A DNA stretch of 35,125 bases, taken from contig JAFGKV010000038.1 of assembly GCA_016928395.1 (NCBI GenBank), positions 1 to 35,125 on the forward strand, read 5' to 3'. A model generated the notes under the pieces. It was not told the origin of the DNA. It worked only from the letters and a program-made list of their open reading frames with translations, and made no database searches. Below, in pieces: positions 25,772 through 33,784 of this stretch. A program made the translations under genes and the position numbers. Numbering within the stretch: position 1 is the first letter of the stretch; every line of letters starts with the position of its first letter. The DNA is from Candidatus Fermentibacterota bacterium (GTDB lineage Bacteria; JAFGKV01).

Positions 25772-27057
25772 GGTGATGTAGCCTCGGATTCGAAGTGCTC
25801 CTTGCTCAATTCGACAAAGTCCGCATGGCTGATTCGGTGGGCAAATCCCGGGGTCAGCTCAGAATGGCCCATCGCTTCGAGTGCATGGGCGAGCCTCTGC
25901 CACTGCTCGTCGATCCAGGCCTTGACCTGCTCCCGGCCCACTAAGCGGCGACTCTGAAGGTAGAAGTCATCAGGCTGGATCGTGAAGAGCCAGCCACGGC
26001 CATAGCAGTCTTCGTCAAGCAAAGCAGGATCGTCCACCACTGCCCCGTTGACATGGGTGACCGTACCTGAGACCGGCGCCCGCAGGGTCAGGCTGTGCCC
26101 ATCGCTGGTCACCGTAGCCGCCGCGTCCCCGGCGCGTATTGTGTGACCGGGCATAGCGTGCATAATGACTTTTCCGATGGGGCCGACCAGCTGCCGGGCG
26201 AAATCATCCATACCCACGCGGGCATGATCGCCGGTCATCGTGGCCCAGGCATGACCTCGTGAATAGAACCGGTCTTCCACCACGTCAAAGGGGCCGACCT
26301 TGATCGGCGTCTGACGCAATCCCGGGGCGATGGCGAGAATCGGATGGGTGCCGAACTCCTCGAAGATGCGTTGGTCGACCTCGCACTCCGCGCAGCGGAA
26401 GTCATTGGGGCAGATCTTGTATGATATCAAACCCATCCGCGCATAGCGGCACATACGTTTGTCGGAACCGAGCTCCCGGCGCCAGCGTTCGGTGGTCTTC
26501 TCCTCCATGTGCATCGCGCCGGTCGGGCATACATAGACGCATGCCCCGCAGGCAATGCAGGACTCGGGATCTACCGACCATGGGGTCCCCACGATCCGTA
26601 CATTGCCGCGGCCGACAAAGCTGAGTGCCGACGCGCCCACGATTTCATCGCATACGCGCACGCACAGACCGCACATCACGCAATCACTGGCGGCCATGGT
26701 GTGGAATCGAGAGGTGGTCACGCCCACCGATGCGGCCAATTCGCGAACCTTGGGCACGTCGGGACAGCGGGCGAGCATGAGTTCGGCCAGGATCCTGCGG
26801 TGTTGACGGATGCGCTCCGTGTCCGTGAATACCTCAAGGCCTTGCTCCACCGGGAAGTTGCACGAGGTGACCAAACGGGTGCGTCTGCCCCGCTTCACCT
26901 CGACGATGCACATGCGGCAGACGCCATAGGGCTCCAGCCCGTCCATGTGGCAGAGGGTCGGCACGTCGATGCCGAGGCCGCGGATCGCATCCAAAAGGGG
27001 TGATCGGTGAGGGGCCGTTGTTTCCCGACCGTCGATCGTGAGGCGCACCTCGGTCAT
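25768..27057 (-). CDS. NuoG-like Fe-S protein fused to a Cys4 motif and a GcvH-like domain
   Basis: The 429-residue protein starts as a NuoG/HydG-type protein: plant-type [2Fe-2S] (Cys36, 47, 50, 66), a region with ARCPDVPKV, then two [4Fe-4S] clusters (Cys126, 129, 132, 136 and Cys167, 170, 173, 177). The molybdopterin-type domain of true NuoG is missing. In its place are a four-cysteine motif (Cys203, 216, 222, 225; C-x12-C-x5-C-x2-C) and a GcvH-like domain (about 262-361: FYSRGHAW, VGMDDFARQLVG, RAPVSGTVTHVNG, GWLFTI). Gap-free alignment to GcvH puts Gly320 at the lipoyl lysine. The Fe-S part likely wires the NuoEF module to the Hdr part. What the GcvH-like domain binds is unknown. It overlaps hdrB by four bases (ATGA). 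Confidence 0.9.
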   Translation of the reverse strand: MTEVRLTIDGRETTAPHRSPLLDAIRGLGIDVPTLCHMDGLEPYGVCRMCIVEVKRGRRTRLVTSCNFPVEQGLEVFTDTERIRQHRRILAELMLARCPDVPKVRELAASVGVTTSRFHTMAASDCVMCGLCVRVCDEIVGASALSFVGRGNVRIVGTPWSVDPESCIACGACVYVCPTGAMHMEEKTTERWRRELGSDKRMCRYARMGLISYKICPNDFRCAECEVDQRIFEEFGTHPILAIAPGLRQTPIKVGPFDVVEDRFYSRGHAWATMTGDHARVGMDDFARQLVGPIGKVIMHAMPGHTIRAGDAAATVTSDGHSLTLRAPVSGTVTHVNGAVVDDPALLDEDCYGRGWLFTIQPDDFYLQSRRLVGREQVKAWIDEQWQRLAHALEAMGHSELTPGFAHRISHADFVELSKEHFESEATSP

Positions 27058-28070
27058 GGTGCGCCACGCTTTCCGGCGGTCCTCGCTCGTATACCCTTCT
27101 CTTCCGGTTCGCAGAATGCCTCCACCAAGAAGCGGGAGATGTCGTCAATCATCAGGTCGCCATGGGCGGCCTGCTGGAGAGTGGCCAGGCAGATGGGGCA
27201 CATGGTGGCCACACCTTTGCCCTCGGCATTCTTCAGTTGCTCGACCCGCTTCTTCCCAATCTCGTGGGCCTTCGAGGGGAACAGCGATTCCACCGGGCCT
27301 CCACAGCAGAATGTCAGTTTCCGGCAGTCCTCAGGCTCCCTGACTCCAAACCCCGCCCTCTGCAGCAACTGACGCGGCTCCTCGATGACATTTTCGTACC
27401 GGGCGTAGACGCATGAATCGTGGATCGTGATGTCGTTCTCGACCTGTCTGAGAGGCCGGAGGGTATCGGTAGCAGCCAGAACTTCAAGGTAGCTCTTGAC
27501 CTCGATATCGAAGCCATCGATGACCGTCGGATACACTGAGCGCAGCATGTTGGTGGTGTGCGGATCGATGGTAATAAGCGTGCGAACGCCATGACTCTTG
27601 AGCACGGCGTAGACCTTTCGGGCGTGGGCGGCAAAAACCCTGTCCGCCCCCATATCGAATGCCAGGGCCCCGGCGTAGAGATCATCTTTATAGAGGTAGC
27701 CGAATTGCACCCCCGCCTGAAGAAGAAGGCGGGCAATATCGCGGATGGTGCGCGCGAATCGTTTCTGATCCGACGGTTTGGGCATGAACATGATGGATGA
27801 CACGTTGACTATCCGGTTGAAAAAGCGGCCCAGCCCGACGAATCGCCCCAAGAATGAATTCTCCATCATTCCCATGACGTTCACTGCTGCGATCATATAG
27901 GGAAGCAGTTGGTACATCGAGCCGGTGTACAGAACTGTCTCGCCGCCGGCAGGAATCCCCAGTGAGTCGGCCCATTTGACGGCTTGTCTCCCCGAGATCG
28001 GGAAGACCGACTTCCTCTTCTCGAGATTATCCATCATGATGCCGATCACGGGCCCGGTGGGAAGCGGCAT
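27054..28070 (-). CDS. hdrB: HdrB/HdrD-like protein with only one intact CCG domain
   Basis: The 338-residue protein belongs to the CCG (DUF224) family of heterodisulfide reductase HdrB, HdrD and GlpC. The C-terminal CCG domain is complete: HDSC (Cys220), CRKLTFCCGGP (Cys249, 255, 256) and MCPICLATL (Cys291, 294). The first CCG domain is recognisable (VLYTGSMYQLLPY in place of the usual Tyr-x-Gly-Cys start) but holds no cysteine at all before residue 220. In HdrB both CCG domains bind noncubane [4Fe-4S] clusters and split heterodisulfide; with one site the chemistry may differ. RBS AAAGGAG is seven bases before the ATG. It is 15 bases after hdrC, as in hdrCB pairs. Confidence 0.88.
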   Translation of the reverse strand: MPLPTGPVIGIMMDNLEKRKSVFPISGRQAVKWADSLGIPAGGETVLYTGSMYQLLPYMIAAVNVMGMMENSFLGRFVGLGRFFNRIVNVSSIMFMPKPSDQKRFARTIRDIARLLLQAGVQFGYLYKDDLYAGALAFDMGADRVFAAHARKVYAVLKSHGVRTLITIDPHTTNMLRSVYPTVIDGFDIEVKSYLEVLAATDTLRPLRQVENDITIHDSCVYARYENVIEEPRQLLQRAGFGVREPEDCRKLTFCCGGPVESLFPSKAHEIGKKRVEQLKNAEGKGVATMCPICLATLQQAAHGDLMIDDISRFLVEAFCEPEEKGIRARTAGKRGAP

Positions 28071-28085
28071 GAGGGTGCTCCTTTG

Positions 28086-28388
28086 CTACAGCTTGAAGAC
28101 TTCCTTGCCGATATAGGTGCGCAGGAACCGTACGTTCTCTGCGATGTGCACGTTGGCCGTGCAGTTGGCCTCACACATCTTGCATAGCAAACACTGGTAA
28201 ATCGACTCGGTGTGCTCCAGCACCTTCTCTTCAAGTCCCAAGAGGACACAGTGAAAGAGCTTTCGGGGCAGCAGGTCTATTTCCATGGGGCACACGGCGG
28301 TGCAGACACCGCAGTCCATGCACTCCGTGGCGTTGAACTCCTTTGATGTTATCACTTTGCTGAGAAATGCCGCGTTCACCTGCGCCAT
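28086..28388 (-). CDS. hdrC: HdrC-like two-cluster ferredoxin subunit
   Basis: A 100-residue protein with two [4Fe-4S] motifs: CMDCGVCTAVCP (Cys23, 26, 29, 33) and CLLCKMCEANC (Cys66, 69, 72, 76). The second lacks the usual proline after its last cysteine. This is the compact form of HdrC, which passes electrons from HdrA to HdrB. No membrane segment is seen, so it is a soluble subunit. A good ribosome binding site (GAGGAGAGG) precedes the ATG. It lies between the small winged-helix gene and hdrB. Confidence 0.93.
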   Translation of the reverse strand: MAQVNAAFLSKVITSKEFNATECMDCGVCTAVCPMEIDLLPRKLFHCVLLGLEEKVLEHTESIYQCLLCKMCEANCTANVHIAENVRFLRTYIGKEVFKL

Positions 28389-28399
28389 TGCCCTCTCCT

Positions 28400-28639
28400 C
28401 TACTCGCTCTTCACCAATTCATACTGGAAGTAGTCATCGTCGGGGTCTTTGACCTCTGCGATGAGGCCATACTTCCTGGCGGCCATCACCCAGTACATCA
28501 CCTCGTGGACCGGAAAGCCCAAAGACTCGGCGATCTCCGGGACGGTCAGGGGCCCATTCTCCAGCGCGGCCAGCACCTTGTCGCGCATCACCATCTCGTC
28601 TCGTATGACCTCGCGCGGGTCCCGAAGTCGCCTATCCAC
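28400..28639 (-). CDS. small winged-helix protein inside the hdr operon
   Basis: A 79-residue protein starting at GTG 28639, with GGAGG six bases upstream. Residues 20-62 form a helix-turn-helix-like pattern (VLAALENGPLTVPEIAESLGFPVHEVMYWVMAARKYGLI) like that of MarR or ArsR winged helices, followed by a charged tail. It overlaps the end of hdrA by eight bases. It may bind DNA as a regulator of its own operon or, as some small winged-helix domains do, bind protein. Its place in the middle of an electron-transfer operon is unusual. Function is not known. Confidence 0.75.
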   Translation of the reverse strand: MDRRLRDPREVIRDEMVMRDKVLAALENGPLTVPEIAESLGFPVHEVMYWVMAARKYGLIAEVKDPDDDYFQYELVKSE

Positions 28640-30368
28640 GGGAGGCCTCCACCATATCGATCATCATGGCGTCAATCATCGCGCGGATCTGCCCGTCGGT
28701 GTAGCCCTTCACCCCCAGCGCCCCCTGCGGGCACGCCGGCACGCAGGCGCCACACCCCTTGCACAATGACGTGTTGACTTCGGCGATCTCCTTGTCCCCA
28801 AAGGAGATCTTCTCGATAGCGGAGTAGGGACAGCTCCCGACACATTCGCCGCACCATGTACAGGTTTCCGGATCCACCACAGCTATCAAGGGCTCCAACT
28901 CGACATAGCCCTTCTTCAGGAGGGCTGCCGTCTTTGCCACGGCGGCCAATGACGATGCGACGCTTTCGGCCGAGTTGCGGGGCGCCTGGGCCGTACCGGC
29001 GATGAAGACGCCGTCGATGACGGTCTCCACTGGCCGCAGCTTGGGGTGGATCTCCTTGAAGAAACCATCCAAGCCCACGGGAACTTTGAGGACGTCATTC
29101 AAGGCCTGGTTCGGTCGAGGCTCCATGCCGGTCGCCAACACCACCAGATCGGTCTCGATATCCAGCTCCTCACCGGCCATCAGCATGTCCTTGACCTGGA
29201 TTCGGAAGCGCCCGTTGGATTTCTCCACCTGAGGCGGATCCTCGCCATCAAACCTGATGAAGACGGCACCCTTCTGACGCGCGTCCTGGTAGAGAAGCTC
29301 ATACTTTCCGTACGTACGGATATCTCGGAAGAGATGAAACTGGTGCACTGCGGGGGATAGCTCGTGCGCCAAAGAGGATGCATGCATGGCCGCATTGCAG
29401 CAGTAACGCGAGCAATACATGTTTGGTGTGTCTTTCTGGGAGCTTCCTCGCGAACCAACGCAGTAAATGTAGGTCACCGTGTCAACCGGCCTGCCTCGAT
29501 ACGTGAGCCCGCCCTCGCTCCCATCGAGCAGGCGTTTGAACTCGGTCAGTGTCAGGACGCCGTCGGTACCATACGAATATTCACCGCTGGCGGGTTCGTA
29601 CGGGACGAACCCCGTGGTGGTGATGATCGAACCAACACTGAGAGTCACCGGCTCACCCTTTACATCGAGTCTGACCGTGAAGTCTCCTACGCTCCCCGAC
29701 TTCTCCCGGAGCTCGGCGTGGGTGTAGATGTGCACGTTCTCCCGTAGTCCGGCTTCTCGAACAAGGTCAGCGATCAGATCCTGTCCTCGACGATCATGGG
29801 GATACATCCGACCAAACTCTGCGACCCAGCCGCCAACCTTGTCACTCTTCTCGGCCACAAACACGCTGAGGCCAAGATCGGACAGCGCCAATGCAGCCCG
29901 GAGCCCGGAGATCCCGGCACCAATCACCAGGGCACGCGGAACGGTCTCGATCCGAGTCTTGATCAGAGGCTCCGTGAGGCGTGCCTTGGCAATGCCGGCC
30001 TTGACGAGATTGATGGCTTTCTCGGTAGCCTGGTCAGGCACATCGGTGTGCGCCCAGGAGCACTGCTCCCGCAGGTTCACCTGGATATACAGATAGGGAT
30101 TCAAGCCTGCCCGTTCGGCGACACCCCGGAAGGTGAACAGGTGGAGGGTCGGGGAGCACGAGGCAACTACCAAGGCGTCGAGCCCTTGCTGCTGGATGTC
30201 GTCTATCATCTCTTGCTGGGCCGCGTCGGAGCAGGCAAACATGGTAGTCTTGGCGACCTTGACTTCCTCTTCGCCGGCGATCGCATCACGGACCGATTCG
30301 CAGTTCACATAGTCGGAGATGTTTCCACCGCAGTAACAGATATAGACGCCGATCTTCCTGGTGCTCAT
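28632..30368 (-). CDS. hdrA: HdrA-like flavoprotein (first type, without the inserted FeS segment)
   Basis: The 578-residue protein has the HdrA N-terminus (IGVYICYCGGNISDYV, then NLREQCSWAH), the FAD motif GAGISG (150-155), the CC-containing segment YCSRYCCNAA (about 318-326) and two C-terminal [4Fe-4S] motifs (Cys503-513 and Cys536-546). HdrA flavin is the site of electron bifurcation in methanogens. The segment after the FAD site, where HdrA normally carries TLDCxxC and a further ferredoxin, is replaced by GRMYPHDRRGQDL, so those clusters are missing. They are present in the neighbouring HdrA, which makes the two look like complementary halves. It starts by a four-base overlap with that gene. 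Confidence 0.94.
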   Translation of the reverse strand: MSTRKIGVYICYCGGNISDYVNCESVRDAIAGEEEVKVAKTTMFACSDAAQQEMIDDIQQQGLDALVVASCSPTLHLFTFRGVAERAGLNPYLYIQVNLREQCSWAHTDVPDQATEKAINLVKAGIAKARLTEPLIKTRIETVPRALVIGAGISGLRAALALSDLGLSVFVAEKSDKVGGWVAEFGRMYPHDRRGQDLIADLVREAGLRENVHIYTHAELREKSGSVGDFTVRLDVKGEPVTLSVGSIITTTGFVPYEPASGEYSYGTDGVLTLTEFKRLLDGSEGGLTYRGRPVDTVTYIYCVGSRGSSQKDTPNMYCSRYCCNAAMHASSLAHELSPAVHQFHLFRDIRTYGKYELLYQDARQKGAVFIRFDGEDPPQVEKSNGRFRIQVKDMLMAGEELDIETDLVVLATGMEPRPNQALNDVLKVPVGLDGFFKEIHPKLRPVETVIDGVFIAGTAQAPRNSAESVASSLAAVAKTAALLKKGYVELEPLIAVVDPETCTWCGECVGSCPYSAIEKISFGDKEIAEVNTSLCKGCGACVPACPQGALGVKGYTDGQIRAMIDAMMIDMVEASRG

Positions 30369-33073
30369 CGCTTCACTCTCTCAACGTATGCCGCACTCAA
30401 GGCAGCAGCCGCCCCGGAATGCAGGATGGTATCCGGGATATCCATAGCCGCCGATGCCGAGCCGGCCACATACACCCCCTCGATGCTGGTCTGGCCCGGG
30501 CTGAGATCCTCGTCAGTCTCCTTCACATAGTGATGGGCGTCAGGAGCCAAAGCGCCACCAGAGAAGAGCGACAGGGCCTCGCGATTTGGCAGCAACCCCA
30601 CCGAGAGGATCACGAGATCATGCTCGGTTCGCACCACCTTGCCTTCGCCGCTGATGTCCTCATACTGCAGTATCAGGTTGCCATCGTCACCCTGTTCGAC
30701 CTTGGCCACCTTGCCCTTCACGAAGTTGACTCCCATGGCCTTGGATTGCTCGTAGAATTCCTCGAATCCTTTGCCGAACGCCCGCACGTCGATGAAGTAG
30801 ATCGTCACGTCCGCCAGCGGCAGAGCCCCCATAACGAGCTGCGCCTGCTTGATCGTGTACATGCAGCACACCCGCGAGCACAGCTGATTGTCCGACTGGA
30901 AGTCGCGGGAGCCCGTGCAGAGAATGTAGGCGATGTTGTCAGGGATCTTCCCGTCTGACGGGCGAAGCACGGTGTTGTACGGCCGCGTGGGGGAAAGCAA
31001 CCGATCCATCTGCATGGCAGTGATCACATTGGGGAACCGGCCGTACCCCATCTGAACCTTGCCGACGGGGTCGAAAAGGTCGAACCCAGTGGAGACCACC
31101 ACCGAGCCCACTTCAAGGATCTGCTCCTGATCGCGCATGCCGAAGTCAATGGCATCGGCAGGACACGCGCTGATGCATTGGTGGCACTCACAGCAGCCGC
31201 CGCAATCGATGCACCGTGCCGCGCTCTGGCGGGCCGCAGCCTCCTCAACCCCCAACTCCACCTCGTCAAAGTCGGTCCGGCGTTGTGCCGCGGGGCGGAG
31301 ATCGCGGCTCGCTCGAGGCAGCGTGGTGTAGTGGTCTTGGCGCGTGAGGGTACGACTCTTTTCGACCGCAATGAGGTCTGCGTCGACGTCATCGCGGATC
31401 CGCGGCTGGCCTCGCAAGAAGCGGTCAATACACCGAGCGGCACGACTGCCAAGACCGATGGCCTCAACCACCGAGCTCGGTCCCGAAACCACGTCTCCTC
31501 CGGCAAATACACCGGGAATAGCGGTCTCCATGGTACGAGGATCAATAACGATCGTGTGCGATGGCGTGGTGTGAAGCCCTGATGTGCCGCCTGCGGAGCC
31601 AACATCCTGCCCCACGGCGAGGATCATTCGGTCAACCTCCATGGATTCGGTGCCCGGCCCGACGGAGCCAGGCAGGACTCGTCCCGTCACATCTCGCCCG
31701 CCTACTCGTATCTCCGCGCTCTCCACCCGCACCAGTTGCCCATCCACTCCCACCAGTTTCGCGGGGGCCCTCAAGAATTGGATGGTCACTCCTTCCTCAA
31801 GGGCGTCTTCAATGGCCCACTCCACGCTGGAAAGCTCTTCCCTGCTGCGGCGGAACTGCACCACCACGCGCGTAGCCCCCAACCGGGACGCGGTACGGGC
31901 GCAATCCAGCGCGATGCCGTACCTGCCCCCCCCGGCCACCAACACGGTCTTGCCGCGCACATTGGGCGGGTTGCCGGCGGCAACCTGTGTGAGAAACTGA
32001 ACCGCTCCCATCACCCCTTCCAGGTCAACGCCGTCAATGGCGGGAATAGAGTCTTTCCATGTGCCCGTGGCCACGAATACGGCATCGAAGCCCTGCCGCG
32101 CGAGCCGTGACGGATCATCAACCGCCTGACCGGTGCGGATCTCGACTCCCAATGCCGTGACATTGGCTATGTCGCGTTCAAGCACTTCCGTGGGCAGGCG
32201 GAAAGGCGGGATGAGACGAAGCATGCCCCCCGGCTTTTCCTGGGCCTCAAATACAGTGACTGGGTAGCCGAGCCGTGCCAGGTGATACGCGGCCGTCAGC
32301 CCGGCCGGCCCGGCGCCAACCACGGCCACCCGCTCGTTGTGCCGATCCTCGGGAGGGCCGTACTCAGGCTGCGGATGCAACTGGTAATAGCGGTCAGCGG
32401 CATACCGCTTGAGTGTGCGGATAGGGACGGAGCCTTCCAGTTCATTGCGCGTGCAGGCCCGCTCGCAGGGCGCATAGCATGTCCTCCCGAGCGTACCCAC
32501 GAAGGGGACTGCCTCCAGGATCAGTTTCATCGCCTCGTCATGCAGGCCGCTGCGGATCAGGGAGACATACCCGTGAGCCTTGATGCCCGCTGGGCATGCC
32601 TGGGTGCATGGCGATGTCCCGTACCGTTCGAGTACGGCCTTCTTGGGTACTGCCTGCGCAAACGGAATATACGCCGCCCTTCGAGCCACCATGCCGAAAT
32701 TGAACTGATCAGGTATGGCCACGGTGCATGCCAGCTCACACTTCTGGCACCCCGTGCACTTGTCGAAATCGACATAGGTGGCCTTCCGTTCAAGCTTCGC
32801 CTCGAAAGTACCGCGAGGCGTCTTGGCTATGCCCCCGATCGTAGTATAGGTCAAGGTCGTGACCTGCGGGTGATGAAAGGTGGAGGCCATCTTCGGTGTG
32901 GCGATGCAACTGGCGCAGTCCAGCGTGGGGAAGACCTTGCTCAGCAGGATCATCTTGCCACCGATGGTGGGTTCCTTTTCCACCAGTGCCACGGAGTAGC
33001 CCATGTCGCCCAGTGTGAGTGCGGATTCCATACCCGCGGTTCCCCCCCCCACCACGAGGACGTCATAGTCCAT
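30365..33073 (-). CDS. hdrA: HdrA-like flavoprotein with inserted GltD/NfnB-type NAD(P)H domain
   Basis: A 902-residue protein made of an HdrA/QmoA-like core split by a large insertion. The N-terminus has FAD motif VVGGGTAGMES, then PTLDCASC and a ferredoxin motif CTGCQKCELAC. An insertion of about 480 residues follows that matches the glutamate synthase small subunit and NfnB: CTQACP, TCYAPCERAC, a second FAD motif VVGAGPAGLTAAYHL and an NADPH-type motif VAGGGRYGIALDCAR with FRRSREE. The HdrA core resumes after CIDCGGCCECHQC. The GltD part could let this subunit use NAD(P)H on its own. ATG at 33073 is preferred, one base after the upstream stop. An in-frame start at 33100 is possible. Confidence 0.93.
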   Translation of the reverse strand: MDYDVLVVGGGTAGMESALTLGDMGYSVALVEKEPTIGGKMILLSKVFPTLDCASCIATPKMASTFHHPQVTTLTYTTIGGIAKTPRGTFEAKLERKATYVDFDKCTGCQKCELACTVAIPDQFNFGMVARRAAYIPFAQAVPKKAVLERYGTSPCTQACPAGIKAHGYVSLIRSGLHDEAMKLILEAVPFVGTLGRTCYAPCERACTRNELEGSVPIRTLKRYAADRYYQLHPQPEYGPPEDRHNERVAVVGAGPAGLTAAYHLARLGYPVTVFEAQEKPGGMLRLIPPFRLPTEVLERDIANVTALGVEIRTGQAVDDPSRLARQGFDAVFVATGTWKDSIPAIDGVDLEGVMGAVQFLTQVAAGNPPNVRGKTVLVAGGGRYGIALDCARTASRLGATRVVVQFRRSREELSSVEWAIEDALEEGVTIQFLRAPAKLVGVDGQLVRVESAEIRVGGRDVTGRVLPGSVGPGTESMEVDRMILAVGQDVGSAGGTSGLHTTPSHTIVIDPRTMETAIPGVFAGGDVVSGPSSVVEAIGLGSRAARCIDRFLRGQPRIRDDVDADLIAVEKSRTLTRQDHYTTLPRASRDLRPAAQRRTDFDEVELGVEEAAARQSAARCIDCGGCCECHQCISACPADAIDFGMRDQEQILEVGSVVVSTGFDLFDPVGKVQMGYGRFPNVITAMQMDRLLSPTRPYNTVLRPSDGKIPDNIAYILCTGSRDFQSDNQLCSRVCCMYTIKQAQLVMGALPLADVTIYFIDVRAFGKGFEEFYEQSKAMGVNFVKGKVAKVEQGDDGNLILQYEDISGEGKVVRTEHDLVILSVGLLPNREALSLFSGGALAPDAHHYVKETDEDLSPGQTSIEGVYVAGSASAAMDIPDTILHSGAAAALSAAYVERVKR

Positions 33074-33074
33074 C

Positions 33075-33509
33075 TCAGCCTGCCTTCCCTGGAGATCCAA
33101 GCTTCTTGAGGTCAGTGAAGAAGTTCTTCATGTGCCGTTGGAAGGCCTCTGCGCATACGGAGCAGATGGCAGCCATCTTCAGCCGCTCCGGCTTCAGACC
33201 GTGTTCTCTGAGAAGGTTCTGCGCCCGTTCCATCACCTTGGCGGTCCTGTCCGTGCAGTCAGGGAGGAACGGGCAGTCCGTTCCGTCGGCGGCAACGAAC
33301 ACGCCGTCAAACCCGTGGGTGAGCGCGTAGAGAACCCACTCCGGCCTGATGCCGCTGGAGCAGGGAAGCGGAATAGAGATGGCGGTGGGAGGATAGTGCA
33401 TGTGGGAACTGCCGGCCATATCAATGCCGATGTCGGAAATGGTTACCGTCGAGAACACGAGAATCCGTGGCCGGAAGTCGTCTCCCGCCATCCCACCGCC
33501 ATGCTCCAT
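33075..33509 (-). CDS. mvhD: MvhD/FlpD-like hydrogenase iron-sulfur subunit homologue
   Basis: A 144-residue protein of the MvhD family, the [2Fe-2S] adaptor that hands electrons from hydrogenase or formate dehydrogenase to HdrA. The conserved core is visible: PCSSGIRPEWVLYALTHGFDGVFV, then GTDCP and a long helix MERAQNLLREHGLKPERLKMAA. The N-terminal cysteine pair that opens the usual family (FxCNWCxYxGAD) is absent; VFSTVTISDIGIDMAG stands there. Remaining cysteines are 50, 79, 85, 116 and 119. So cluster binding is altered or lost. No hydrogenase is encoded nearby; its electron donor is likely the NuoEF module. ATG 33509 or the later ATG 33491 are both possible. Confidence 0.85.
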   Translation of the reverse strand: MEHGGGMAGDDFRPRILVFSTVTISDIGIDMAGSSHMHYPPTAISIPLPCSSGIRPEWVLYALTHGFDGVFVAADGTDCPFLPDCTDRTAKVMERAQNLLREHGLKPERLKMAAICSVCAEAFQRHMKNFFTDLKKLGSPGKAG

Positions 33510-33511
33510 GG

Positions 33512-33769
33512 CTACTTGCCTCGTCTGACGAAGATGCGCCAGAATCCGGCATCCTCTACCGTGCCGAGATATTCATGGCCCTTCTTCTCTGCCCATCGTG
33601 GCACGTCCTTGTTGGTGCTCGCGTCCGAGGAGAGCAGTTCCATGACCTGTCCCACCTGCACGGTAGTGATGCCCTTCTTGACTTCCAGCAGCGGTCCGGG
33701 ACAGGCAGTCCCTCGTGCATCAACCAGCTTGTCAGCCTTGATCGCCTTCAGTTCCTCCAGTGTTGCCAT
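33512..33769 (-). CDS. tusA: TusA-family sulfur carrier protein
   Basis: An 85-residue TusA/SirA-like protein with the signature ARGTACPGPLLEVKKG; Cys23 in CPGP is the residue that carries persulfide sulfur. The fold is a two-layer alpha/beta sandwich. TusA relays sulfur to DsrEFH, to tRNA thiolation or, in sulfur oxidisers, to sHdr and DsrAB. Its place right behind a DsrE-like gene and before HdrA genes supports sulfur relay into the Hdr system. AAGGGG precedes the ATG. The gap to the MvhD-like gene is two bases. Confidence 0.95.
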   Translation of the reverse strand: MATLEELKAIKADKLVDARGTACPGPLLEVKKGITTVQVGQVMELLSSDASTNKDVPRWAEKKGHEYLGTVEDAGFWRIFVRRGK

Positions 33770-33784
33770 GGTCTTACCCCTTCT

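Noticed and set aside
25768-27057. GcvH-like domain as a working lipoylated carrier (LbpA)
   Set aside because: The lysine position is Gly320 in a gap-free alignment, and no lipoate ligase or lipoyl synthase gene is in the window.
23001-33509. Class II benzoyl-CoA reductase (Bam) cluster
   Set aside because: Several subunits resemble BamDEFGH, but the tungsten catalytic subunit BamB and the rest of the benzoyl-CoA pathway are absent.
28632-33509. Selenocysteine (in-frame UGA) in HdrA or MvhD-like genes
   Set aside because: All frames are fully open with ordinary stop codons, and the cysteine motifs present contain no internal TGA.
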